This document shows positions 1 to 8,754 of a DNA stretch of 64,000 nucleotides, one piece after another. Position numbers and translations under genes: made by a program. Position 1 is the first letter of the stretch. Each line of letters starts with the position of its first letter. The DNA comes from Companilactobacillus pabuli (GTDB lineage Bacteria; Bacillota; Bacilli; Lactobacillales; Lactobacillaceae). The stretch lies in NCBI RefSeq assembly GCF_014058425.1, contig NZ_CP049366.1, positions 2,294,001-2,358,000 on the forward strand, given 5' to 3'. The notes under the pieces are model-generated. The model did not search any database, was not told the origin of the DNA, and worked only from the letters and a program-made list of their open reading frames with translations.

Positions 1-1416
1 CTTTTGGCTATCGGTACTACTAAGAGTGGTGCTTACTTAGGCGACTACTTTGGTACAAAAGGTATCCTATCAGCCTTTGTTTCAGCTTTCTTAACAGTAC
101 ATATTTACAAGTTCTGTGTTGAGAAAGATATTACTATCAAGATGCCTAAGGAAGTTCCTGGTGCTATTTCCCAAAACTTCCGTGATGTCTTCCCATTCTC
201 ATTCTCAATCATTGCTATGGGTATTATTGATGTTGCTATCCGTGCATGGTTGCATGTTCCATTCAGTGCTATGATTGCTACTTTGATTGCTCCATTGTTC
301 AAAGGTGCTGAAAGTTACTTTGGTATGGCAATTATTTGGTTCCTTATTCCTTTGTTCTGGTTCATGGGTATCCACGGACCTTCAGTTGTAAAGCCTGCTA
401 TTACCGCTGCTTTGTATGGTAATACAACTGCTAACTTGGCTTTGTTCAAGACCGGTCATTTCCCATTCCACTCACTAACAGAAAACTTTGGTAACTTCGT
501 TGGTGAACTTGGTGGTACTGGTGCTACATTTGTTGTTCCATTTATCTTCATGTTCTTAATGAAATCAAAGCAATTGAAAGCTATTGGTAAGGCCTCATTT
601 ATTCCCGTAATGTTTGCCGTTAACGAACCTCTATTGTTCGGTGCTCCAATCATTTTGAATCCTTACTTCTTCATTCCATTTGTTTTATCACCAGTTGTCA
701 ACGTTGTCGTTGGTAAACTATTTATTGATGTCTTCAATATGAGAGGGTTCATGTACGTTCTATCGTGGGCATTGCCTGGGCCTATCGGTGCGTTCTTGGA
801 TACTAACTTCCAACCAATTTCATTAGTATTAATGGTTCTATTACTAGCTCTAGATACATTGATCTACCTTCCATTCTGTAAAGCTTATGATGCTTCACTA
901 GTTGCTAAGGAAGCAGCTGTTGATGCAGAAGACGATGCTACAGAAGGTGTTGAACTTGCCGGTGCTACTGCAGGAACAACAGGTGCAGTTGCAACAGCAG
1001 CTACAGATTCAGCTACTCCAGAAACAGCAACAACAGAAGAAACATCTGATCCAGAAGCAAAGAAACTTGATAAACAAGTTAAAGTCTTAGTTCTATGTGC
1101 CGGTGGTGGTACTAGTGAACAATTAGCAAATGCTTTAACAGAAGGTGCTGAGAAATACGACGAACCTATCGTAGCCAGTGCCGGAGCTTATGGTTCTCAC
1201 CACGATATTCTTCCAAATTATGATTTAGTTGTCTTAGCTCCACAAGTTAGAACTTATTACGATGATCTAAAAGCCGATACTGATCGTTTAGGTATTCAAT
1301 TAGTTGCTACAAAAGGTCAACAATACATTGCCCTAACACGTGATTCTAAGAAAGCTTTGGACTTCGTTATGGAAAATTTGAATAAAAAAGATGACGAAAA
1401 GAAAGATGATAAATAA
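1..1416 (+). CDS. lacE: PTS lactose-family EIICB permease, 5' truncated by window edge
   Basis: This is the membrane and phosphotransfer part of a sugar PTS of the lactose/cellobiose (Lac) family, which imports and phosphorylates a beta-galactoside. The reading frame is open from base 1, so the N-terminus lies outside the window; a TTG at 4 is only an internal codon. Residues 1 to about 300 are hydrophobic EIIC with segments such as WFMGIHGPSVVKP and NEPLLFGAPIILNP. An Ala/Thr-rich linker follows, then a C-terminal EIIB domain with the phosphocysteine loop VLVLCAGGGTS. The fused IIC-IIB order and the GGGTS loop are typical of LacE, though a related aryl-glucoside or cellobiose transporter is possible. 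A terminator follows at once, so it ends its transcript. Confidence 0.85.
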   Translation, partial: LLAIGTTKSGAYLGDYFGTKGILSAFVSAFLTVHIYKFCVEKDITIKMPKEVPGAISQNFRDVFPFSFSIIAMGIIDVAIRAWLHVPFSAMIATLIAPLFKGAESYFGMAIIWFLIPLFWFMGIHGPSVVKPAITAALYGNTTANLALFKTGHFPFHSLTENFGNFVGELGGTGATFVVPFIFMFLMKSKQLKAIGKASFIPVMFAVNEPLLFGAPIILNPYFFIPFVLSPVVNVVVGKLFIDVFNMRGFMYVLSWALPGPIGAFLDTNFQPISLVLMVLLLALDTLIYLPFCKAYDASLVAKEAAVDAEDDATEGVELAGATAGTTGAVATAATDSATPETATTEETSDPEAKKLDKQVKVLVLCAGGGTSEQLANALTEGAEKYDEPIVASAGAYGSHHDILPNYDLVVLAPQVRTYYDDLKADTDRLGIQLVATKGQQYIALTRDSKKALDFVMENLNKKDDEKKDDK

Positions 1417-1438
1417 TAATCATCATTAAAGAAGAAAA

Positions 1439-1462
1439 ACACCCTCATTGAGGATGTTTTTT
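1439..1462 (+). terminator. Rho-independent terminator after the PTS gene
   Basis: An 8-bp stem (ACACCCTC against GAGGATGT, one mismatch) with a 3-nt loop is followed by a run of T. It lies 22 bp after the stop codon of the EIICB gene. Confidence 0.8.
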
Positions 1463-1524
1463 CGTCTAAATAACAATTTGGAGATATAATAAAATTAATA
1501 AATGAATATGGTGAGGTGACCAAG

Positions 1525-1746
1525 ATGTCTAGTATTTTTACTGCACAACATGTTTTCTCAGTTATATTTATCCTATTATCCTTGTATCAATTTAGAAATG
1601 CTCGTAATTATAAAAAGACGATTATGAAGCATGGTACCGGTCAACCGGTATCTTTTGGAGGAATGATGATCTGGAACAATTATGTAACGGCAATCGGATT
1701 ACTTTGTTTTGCCATTATGTTACTAGTTGGCCCATTGAGTCACTAA
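1525..1746 (+). CDS. Small two-helix membrane protein, unknown function
   Basis: A 73-residue protein with two predicted membrane helices (about residues 8-20 and 52-69) and a basic segment between them, so it is probably a hairpin in the membrane. The ATG at 1525 is preferred over the in-frame GTG at 1516 because the ribosome site GGTGAGG (1510-1516) is correctly spaced only from the ATG. It stands alone between two terminators. I do not recognise a named family. The frame, ribosome site and bracketing terminators make it a likely real gene. Confidence 0.7.
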   Translation: MSSIFTAQHVFSVIFILLSLYQFRNARNYKKTIMKHGTGQPVSFGGMMIWNNYVTAIGLLCFAIMLLVGPLSH

Positions 1747-1756
1747 AATCATTTAG

Positions 1757-1790
1757 ACTGTTCATCCTATCAAAGGGATGGGCAGTTTTT

Positions 1791-1792
<2 letters not shown>
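1757..1792. terminator. Shared terminator between convergent genes
   Basis: An 11-bp stem (ACTGTTCATCC with GGGATGGGCAGT, including G-T pairs), a loop of about 7 nt and then T7 on the plus strand. It lies just after the small membrane protein gene and abuts the stop codon of the convergent cystathionine enzyme gene. Confidence 0.8.
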
Positions 1793-3099
<1,307 letters not shown>

Positions 3100-3129
3100 G
3101 TTTGGGACCTCCTAATAATTGATGACTTG

Positions 3130-3158
3130 AGAATAGATGAATAAAATTAGTTTGTCAA
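3130..3158 (-). promoter_or_regulatory. Promoter of the attenuated trans-sulfuration gene
   Basis: Minus-strand TTGACA (3153-3158) and TATTCT (3130-3135) are separated by 17 bp. Transcription would start near 3123, about 24 nt before the leader peptide's ATG. Confidence 0.75.
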
Positions 3159-3166
3159 ATATTTTT

Positions 3167-3826
3167 TTATTTGAGCATTTGATTGTAGCTAGTGACGTGA
3201 TTTTCACCGTTATCACGAGTTAACATTGTTAAACTAGAGTTTCTAGGGCTGACCGTTACGTCGAAAGAACCATCGTTATAGCGGTCAGTGATAGAACGAA
3301 TCGTTGTTCCATGGGAAACTAAAAGAATCTTATCGCCATCTTTAGCAATTTGGTCTAATTTTTCGAAACCTTTATCGACACGATTCCAATATTCTTCAGC
3401 ATTTTCAGCTTCGTGGAAAGGATCGGCTTCTTTCATGAAGTCTTTAGTAGCATCCATGCCATATTTAGCAATGATTTCTGCAAAAGAACTAGCACCGTGT
3501 GGTTGACCAACCATGAACCAAGCTTCGGGTGAATTCATACCTTCATAATATCCGTAGAACTCTTCACGAAATTCCACCATTTTTTGTGGAGTGATTTTAT
3601 CGTGATTGATATTCTCATCAACGATTAATTTACAAGTATCGATAGCACGTCTAGCATCGGATGAGAATGCGGCCGCAAAATCGACATCTTTTAGTGCGTG
3701 AGCAGCTTGTTTAGCTACTTCAATTCCCTCGGGCGCAAGGGGAGTATCTGACCAGCCTTGCATTTTGTTGTAACGATTAAACCAAGTACGTCCGTGACGA
3801 ACTAAGTAAATTTGGTATTTTGCCAT
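3167..3826 (-). CDS. Histidine phosphatase (phosphoglycerate mutase-like), copy 1
   Basis: A 219-residue histidine-phosphatase protein. The N-terminal LVRHGRTW carries the phospho-accepting His (H11), and LLVSHGTTIR carries the second catalytic His. The central EFREEFYGYYEG matches the acid/base loop of the family. Such proteins are often annotated as phosphoglycerate mutase, but many act on other phosphoesters, so the substrate is not known. AGGAGG lies about 10 nt before ATG. A very similar paralogue follows upstream in the same direction, 43 bp away, probably in one transcript. The gene ends close to the promoter of the trans-sulfuration leader. Confidence 0.85.
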   Translation of the reverse strand: MAKYQIYLVRHGRTWFNRYNKMQGWSDTPLAPEGIEVAKQAAHALKDVDFAAAFSSDARRAIDTCKLIVDENINHDKITPQKMVEFREEFYGYYEGMNSPEAWFMVGQPHGASSFAEIIAKYGMDATKDFMKEADPFHEAENAEEYWNRVDKGFEKLDQIAKDGDKILLVSHGTTIRSITDRYNDGSFDVTVSPRNSSLTMLTRDNGENHVTSYNQMLK

Positions 3827-3869
3827 TAAAAAGTATCCTCCTGGTAATGTGTAACTTAATCTTACTACA

Positions 3870-4529
3870 TTATTTGATTAGAGACTGGTTGTACTTAGTG
3901 ATTTTGTTAGTATCTGTAGTTGGATCACGTTCTAGTAAAGTTAAACTGGCATTAGCAGGGATGTCATTTAGGACGATATCTTTAGTTTTATAGCGAATAG
4001 CAAAACCTAAAATAGTAATACTGTGAGTAACTAAAAGAATTTTGTCGCCGTCTTTAGCAATTTGATCGACTTTCTTGAAACCACGTTCGATTCGGCTCCA
4101 ATACTCTTGTGAATTTTCGGCATCGTGAAGTGGATCGGCTTCTTTAACGAAGTCCATTGTGGCATCGAAGCCGTATTTATTAACGATGTCCGCAAATCCT
4201 CTAGCGTGATGTGGCTTACCAATGGCAAACCAAGATTCATCAATACTGCGACCCTCAAAATAGCCATAGAACTGTTCTCTGAATTCGGATAATTCTTGTG
4301 GTACCAAATGATTTTTATTTCTTCTAGTAATGATGCGAGTAGTATCGACTGCACGTTTCATATCGGATGTCAAAGCTGCCGCAAAATTGACATTTTTGAG
4401 TGATTCAGCGGCTTTTTGAGCAACTGCGACCCCATCAGTCGTCAAAGGTGTGTCAGACCAACCTTGCATTTTTTCATATTCGTTGTACCAAGTTCTACCG
4501 TGTCTTACTAAATAAATTTGATATGCCAT
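3870..4529 (-). CDS. Histidine phosphatase (phosphoglycerate mutase-like), copy 2
   Basis: A 219-residue paralogue of the adjacent downstream gene, aligned along its whole length (YQIYLVRHGRTW, KMQGWSDTPL, EFREQFYGYFEG). The first catalytic His is in LVRHGRTW. The second is in LLVTHSITI, where the usual Gly after His is Ser, so specificity may differ from copy 1. The pair looks like a tandem duplication that has since diverged. The ribosome site and ATG at 4529 are clear. The substrate is unknown. Confidence 0.85.
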   Translation of the reverse strand: MAYQIYLVRHGRTWYNEYEKMQGWSDTPLTTDGVAVAQKAAESLKNVNFAAALTSDMKRAVDTTRIITRRNKNHLVPQELSEFREQFYGYFEGRSIDESWFAIGKPHHARGFADIVNKYGFDATMDFVKEADPLHDAENSQEYWSRIERGFKKVDQIAKDGDKILLVTHSITILGFAIRYKTKDIVLNDIPANASLTLLERDPTTDTNKITKYNQSLIK

Positions 4530-4640
4530 TAATTTCCGCCTCCTAGCACAACAAGTTTACTATAAAAGAGACTTATCTTTAGTGATTTTGCTCGTATTTG
4601 TGTAAAGTAAACTTGTCGAAAGAATTTGGAGGTAATGATT

Positions 4641-5261
4641 ATGAAAATAGCAGTTATTGGAGCTAATGGTAAAGAAGGTTCTTTGATCGTTGAGGAAGCT
4701 TTGGACCGTGGAATGGACGTGACCTCAATTGTGCGTGACGAAAAGAAGGCTAAAACGGATAAATTTTTAGTCCGTGACGTTTATAGTTTAAAAAAAGATG
4801 ATGTCAAAGACTTTGATGTGTTAGTAGATGCACTAGGATTTTTCGGACCTAACGTGGATCAATATGTACCCGCAACTAAGCACTTGATTGAAGTTTTGGA
4901 AGGTACGAACACTAGATTGTTAGTTGTTGGTGGAGCCGGTTCTTTGTACGTCGATAAAGCTCATACTAAACAACTTTATCAAGAAGCTGATTTCCCAGAA
5001 AGTGTCAAACCTTTGAGTGAAGAAATGGGTAAGTCACTAGATGTTTTGCGTGAAAGTGACATTAACTGGACCTTCATTAGCCCAGCTGCTAGTTTCGATG
5101 CTAAAGGACCAAAGACTGACGAATATGTTTTAGCTGGCGAAGAATTGACCTTTGATAAAAATGGTAAAAGCGAGATCAGTTACGCAGATTTTGCCTTAGC
5201 CATGGTTGATGAAATCGTTAATGCTAAACATCAAAAAGAACGTATTAGCGTTAGATGGTAG
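4641..5261 (+). CDS. NAD(P)-binding Rossmann protein (NmrA/YwnB-like)
   Basis: A 206-residue protein opening with the dinucleotide-binding motif KIAVIGANGKEGS, followed by a Rossmann fold and LLVVGGAGSLYV, as in small NAD(P)H-binding NmrA-type proteins. Members are oxidoreductases or redox sensors; no substrate can be read from the sequence. The ATG at 4641 fits GGAGG (4628-4632) with 8-nt spacing; the TTG at 4626 and ATG at 4635 sit on or too near the ribosome site. A flavodoxin gene follows 4 bp after the stop, so the two are one operon and may share a redox role. Confidence 0.8.
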   Translation: MKIAVIGANGKEGSLIVEEALDRGMDVTSIVRDEKKAKTDKFLVRDVYSLKKDDVKDFDVLVDALGFFGPNVDQYVPATKHLIEVLEGTNTRLLVVGGAGSLYVDKAHTKQLYQEADFPESVKPLSEEMGKSLDVLRESDINWTFISPAASFDAKGPKTDEYVLAGEELTFDKNGKSEISYADFALAMVDEIVNAKHQKERISVRW

Positions 5262-5265
5262 GTAA

Positions 5266-5709
5266 ATGATGAACATTTTGATAACTTATACTAGTATGAC
5301 TGGTCGTAATGAAAAATTAGCCAAGTATTTGACTGATTATTTAGAAAAAAATAATGCGGACGTGACCCTAGAACAAATGATCGACACTGATGCGTATGAA
5401 ATTTCTAATTATGATGCTGTGATTGTCGATACTTATACTTACAATGATGGTGAAGTACCAGAAGAAGCCCAGGATTTTTATGAAGACTTGGAAGATGTTG
5501 ATTTAAAAAGAACTAAGTTTGCGGTGTTAGGATCAAGTTCCAAAGGACACATTCACTTTGGTCGTGCCGTAGATTATTTTACAATGCAACTGAACTCCAG
5601 TAATGGCGAACAAGTTGCTGACTCCGTGAAGATTGATCAAGATCCATATGAAGATGATTTGAAACGTGTTCGGACTTTGGGTGATTATGTTATGAAGAGT
5701 TTAGGATAA
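5266..5709 (+). CDS. Flavodoxin
   Basis: A 147-residue flavodoxin, a small FMN electron carrier. The FMN phosphate loop is YTSMTGRNEKLA near residue 10. The second loop VDTYTYNDGEVP and the third GSSSKGHIHFG also fit. The protein is acidic, as flavodoxins are. It begins 4 bp after the upstream NAD(P)-binding gene; ATG codons at 5266 and 5269 are both possible, and the second is better spaced from the GGTAGG site. A terminator follows directly. Confidence 0.85.
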   Translation: MMNILITYTSMTGRNEKLAKYLTDYLEKNNADVTLEQMIDTDAYEISNYDAVIVDTYTYNDGEVPEEAQDFYEDLEDVDLKRTKFAVLGSSSKGHIHFGRAVDYFTMQLNSSNGEQVADSVKIDQDPYEDDLKRVRTLGDYVMKSLG

Positions 5710-5716
5710 AAAAATG

Positions 5717-5766
5717 AAAAGCTCTAGTATTGGAATCTTTTGGGATTCTGTACTAGAGCTTTTTAT
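5717..5766 (+). terminator. Terminator after the flavodoxin gene
   Basis: AAAAGCTCTAGTA pairs with TACTAGAGCTTTTT, enclosing a second small stem (GGAATC with GGATTC), and is followed by T residues. Confidence 0.8.
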
Positions 5767-5869
5767 TTGAGATGATTCACTTCTAAAACAAGTAATTGAG
5801 ATGGCATACTTGTAAGTATACTAAAAATGGTTTATTGATTTGAATCTTTTAACGAGGAACAGTATAGCA

Positions 5870-6697
5870 AGTTCTTGAAAAAATAGAAAGATATACTTCT
5901 AAAACCACGATCTCGATTTTTTACGATTATCTCATGGTTCTTAAGTAAATAGAAAGACATACTTCTAAAACTATTATCATCTGCAGTTCTCATTTGTGCT
6001 AGGTTCTTAAGTAAATAGAAAGACATACTTCTAAAACATCATTTTGGCAAGGATCAAGAGTTTTTTAGGTTCTTAAGTAAATAGAAAGACATACTTCTAA
6101 AACTTAGCTGAGTTACTTCGAGAATGCTTAACGGGTTCTTAAGTAAATAGAAAGACATACTTCTAAAACCCACACGTGGAAACAAACTATAATGCAGACG
6201 GTTCTTAAGTAAATAGAAAGACATACTTCTAAAACGCTCGTTTTGTTTTGGCTCTTCGATACTAGGGTTCTTAAGTAAATAGAAAGACATACTTCTAAAA
6301 CTTAGCTGAGTTACTTCGAGAATGCTTAACGGGTTCTTAAGTAAATAGAAAGACATACTTCTAAAACTTCAAATCACCAACAAACGCATGAGATTCTGGT
6401 TCTTAAGTAAATAGAAAGACATACTTCTAAAACGTTAGTCTCATCGACTTTAGTTTCGACATTAGTTCTTAAGTAAATAGAAAGACATACTTCTAAAACG
6501 ATGTCGGATGTGACAGAATTTAGAGAATTAGTTCTTAAGTAAATAGAAAGACATACTTCTAAAACTTGGATACGGTGGACAATTACTCCTAATGGAGTTC
6601 TTAAGTAAATAGAAAGACATACTTCTAAAACACTCTCATCTTTGTTGTGGCTAAGATTCTTAGTTCTTAAGTAAATAGAAAGACATACTTCTAAAAC
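5870..6697 (-). CRISPR. Type II-A CRISPR array: 13 repeats, 12 spacers
   Basis: Thirteen 36-bp repeats alternate with twelve 30-bp spacers at a strict 66-bp period. Repeats start at 5870, 5936, 6002, 6068, 6134, 6200, 6266, 6332, 6398, 6464, 6530, 6596 and 6662. On the transcribed minus strand each begins GTTTTAGAAGTATGTC, the type II-A pattern, and the match to the tracrRNA sets the strand. The repeat at 5870 is degenerate (GAAA for AAGT, one other change), which marks it as the old, leader-distal end. The leader side is at 6698, only 20 bp from the csn2 stop. Spacers at 6104-6133 and 6302-6331 are identical. The four leader-proximal repeats end in T where the next eight end in C (minus strand). 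Confidence 0.97.
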
Positions 6698-6717
6698 CGT
6701 TATTTTCTAATCAATTT

Positions 6718-7412
6718 CTAATAATCAAATCTAACGTGATCATTATCGATTGAATAGACTTTAGCATTTAATTTTTTCTCCTTAAAAATCATAGGGTAAG
6801 ATTCTAAAGAAACTAGCTTTAAATCAACGGATTTTAGATAAGTATGTATCTCATTTAACTGATTAACGTTCAATAGTCGACCAATGTTGTTAAAAATAAG
6901 CAATTTTTTATTAGTGAAATCAGAATAGAAACTGATTACATCCATAAGTTTATCACAGTAATTGGTCCAGTTACTAAAATCTATCTTGATGTCTTTTGAC
7001 TTTAAAAGTTGGCAAACATATCAAGGGTTAGAGGCAACGAATACCTAGTAATGGAATCAAAAACGACACTATTTAAATCGGTATTAACTTTTTCAATTTC
7101 GTTAAGCATTATTTGTGAGTCTTCGATTATCTTTTTTAAAATAATTTTCATTTGACTACTTGCATTGAGATTGAATGAACCAAGATCACCAATAAAACTA
7201 ATGTCTTTTAGATGTTCTTCAATAGAATCGTTGTCGTTAGTATAAAAATGAATAATTCGGTTGGTGTCGTCATAAAAAGTTTCACCATTTTTTAATTTGT
7301 TAATTCTAAAAATCAAACTAGAGAATTCATCAATATTCTGAAAATTGAGTAGTGTTATGCCATCATTTATTTCAAAAGGCTTATAAGGAAATACTGTAAT
7401 TGTATTAGTCAT
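6718..7412 (-). pseudogene. csn2: csn2, frameshifted at a T4 run
   Basis: Csn2 forms a DNA-encircling tetramer that works with Cas1, Cas2 and Cas9 in spacer acquisition. The first frame (7412 to 7002) gives 136 residues and stops in gccaactttttaa-like context with only four T. The rest of the protein continues in another frame from about 7000 to 6718. Adding one T to the run would join them as MFANFLKSKDIKIDF and give 231 residues, a normal Csn2 length. The ATG overlaps the cas2 stop by 4 bp (ATGA), as in an intact operon. The change is either a real one-base deletion or a sequencing error in a homopolymer. If real, adaptation is probably lost. Confidence 0.85.
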
Positions 7413-7714
7413 ATTACCGTCAACCTTTCAAAAGTATTTTCTTCTGAAGCATCTTTTTTACCAGTTAAAAATGAAATTGATGCAAATTGTTTTTCAGTAA
7501 CGATTAAGGATTGAACCAATCCCTTCTGTGGGGCGTACATAGAAATCCTTTTATTCAATAAATTAGCGGATTGACGATCAATTAAAATACACGTGTAAAT
7601 TGATTCTTGCATCATCGTGAAACCGTCATTTAAAAGTCGTTTTCTAAATTGACGATAATTTCTTCTATCTGCAGCAGTTAAAGTGGGTAAATCAAACATT
7701 ATTATTAAACGCAT
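7409..7714 (-). CDS. cas2: CRISPR-associated endoribonuclease-family protein Cas2
   Basis: A 101-residue Cas2, the dimeric partner of Cas1 in the integration complex. It opens MRLIIMFDLP with the conserved Asp, and has the typical RKRLLNDGFTMMQESIY segment. The ATG at 7714 is chosen because GAGGAG, overlapping the end of cas1, is 7 nt upstream; the in-frame ATG at 7729 sits on that site. The gene begins 4 bp after the cas1 stop and overlaps csn2 by 4 bp, so cas1-cas2-csn2 are translationally coupled. Confidence 0.93.
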   Translation of the reverse strand: MRLIIMFDLPTLTAADRRNYRQFRKRLLNDGFTMMQESIYTCILIDRQSANLLNKRISMYAPQKGLVQSLIVTEKQFASISFLTGKKDASEENTFERLTVI

Positions 7715-7718
7715 CACT

Positions 7719-8597
7719 CTACTCCTCATCTTTAAAACCTACTTTTTTGATTTCTACTTCTTGATTTGAATCTAAATATGAGATGCAATCTCGAATATAT
7801 TGAGATAAAGCATTTTTTAAGATAAAAGTTTTAGAACCGTAAGAGATTTCTTGATTTAAAATATCAACTAGTTCTAATTTCATATATTCATCAAAATTGT
7901 AGTCTAATTTTTGAAAGACCTTATCATCAACAAAGGGGCGAAAAGGTTCCATTAAATCACTAGATAAATTGAAACAATTCTTTAAACTATGATGATGGAT
8001 TCCCAATTGTGTTAGATATCCTTGAGCAATAATTTCTTGATTAGTAGCGGACAACAAAATGGTGTAACCGTAATTAAGCATGGCGTTTATTTTGGTATCT
8101 TTCCCGCGTGAGAAATTTTCATTAAAGAGTGCCAAGAAATATTTTCTAGCTATCACTGCTTCACGGTTTGAAGAATCATTTTCTTGAATAAATCTATATT
8201 CATTATCTAAAAAAGACGGTGATAGTTTGGCTCTTACGAGTACGGAACGCTGATTTTGCAATTTATTTTTGACGACTTGTGTCCATAAATCTTGTTTTTT
8301 AGGTAAAGACCAAGAAACTTGATTTTCAATATTTTGATTACGTTGAATATTGTTATAGTAACCGTTCAATTCAGCACAAGGATTGTGATCCTCGGCACAA
8401 AAAATAACTTTGATATTTTCGGATACTAGCTTTGAAATCAAATATCCTGTAATAACTGATTGCGTAGTAGCTATGATAATACAATTAATCTGGTGAAAAG
8501 GGATTTGCTTTATGTCCATATTAGTTTGAATAAGCAAATGATTAGCTTTGTAAGATAATTTAGCCTTCTGTGTAATATAAATAGTTCGCCAACCCAT
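7719..8597 (-). CDS. cas1: CRISPR-associated integrase Cas1 (type II)
   Basis: A 292-residue Cas1 of type II length, the integrase that inserts new spacers at the leader end. Metal-ligand positions are present: Glu in SNREAVIARKYF, His in GIHHHSLKNCFNLSSDLMEPFRP, and the acidic DLMEPFRPFVD segment. The frame is intact. AGGAGG lies just before the ATG. A 157-bp gap separates it from the cas9 stop, and that gap holds the tracrRNA on the opposite strand, whose promoter overlaps the region immediately upstream of cas1. Confidence 0.95.
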   Translation of the reverse strand: MGWRTIYITQKAKLSYKANHLLIQTNMDIKQIPFHQINCIIIATTQSVITGYLISKLVSENIKVIFCAEDHNPCAELNGYYNNIQRNQNIENQVSWSLPKKQDLWTQVVKNKLQNQRSVLVRAKLSPSFLDNEYRFIQENDSSNREAVIARKYFLALFNENFSRGKDTKINAMLNYGYTILLSATNQEIIAQGYLTQLGIHHHSLKNCFNLSSDLMEPFRPFVDDKVFQKLDYNFDEYMKLELVDILNQEISYGSKTFILKNALSQYIRDCISYLDSNQEVEIKKVGFKDEE

Positions 8598-8617
8598 AAT
8601 TTCTCCTCCTAAAAATA

Positions 8618-8646
8618 TTGATATAAAAATAGAAGTACGATAAACT
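8618..8646 (+). promoter_or_regulatory. Promoter of the tracrRNA
   Basis: TTGATA (8618-8623) and TAAACT (8641-8646) with exactly 17 bp between. The expected start, about 8653, is the first base of the anti-repeat. Confidence 0.7.
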
Positions 8647-8652
8647 GTAGTT

Positions 8653-8744
8653 GTTCTTAAGTAAATAGAAAGACATACTTAGATTAAAATAAACAATAAT
8701 GTTAAACGGTCATAAGACTGCTCCCACGTGGGGGCTTTTTTTTT
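8653..8744 (+). ncRNA. tracrRNA
   Basis: Starting at 8653, 28 bases are identical to positions 2-29 of the plus-strand CRISPR repeat, so the RNA is complementary to the repeat in pre-crRNA. The following AGATTAAAAT supplies a bulge and a lower stem against GUUUUA, as in the SpCas9 duplex. Two small hairpins come next: AACA-AUAA-UGUU (nexus position) and CGGUC-AUAA-GACUG. A terminator follows (GCTCCC-ACGT-GGGGGC, then T9). The RNA guides RNase III processing and loads Cas9. It is transcribed opposite to all cas genes and ends 11 bp before the 3' end of cas9. No damage is visible in it. Confidence 0.93.
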
Positions 8745-8754
8745 GCCCTTTTTG

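Noticed and set aside
902-1090. Gln-rich open frame in the linker of the PTS gene
   Set aside because: It is an alternate frame of the Ala/Thr-rich linker and has no ribosome site.
5832-6356. Minus-strand open frames with repeated MSFYLLKN-like units
   Set aside because: They are translations of the CRISPR repeats and spacers; the 66-bp period is a multiple of three, which keeps the frame open by chance.
5906-6661. A self-targeting spacer against this window
   Set aside because: Reading the 12 spacers against the window by eye found no convincing match; a proper search of the genome is still needed.
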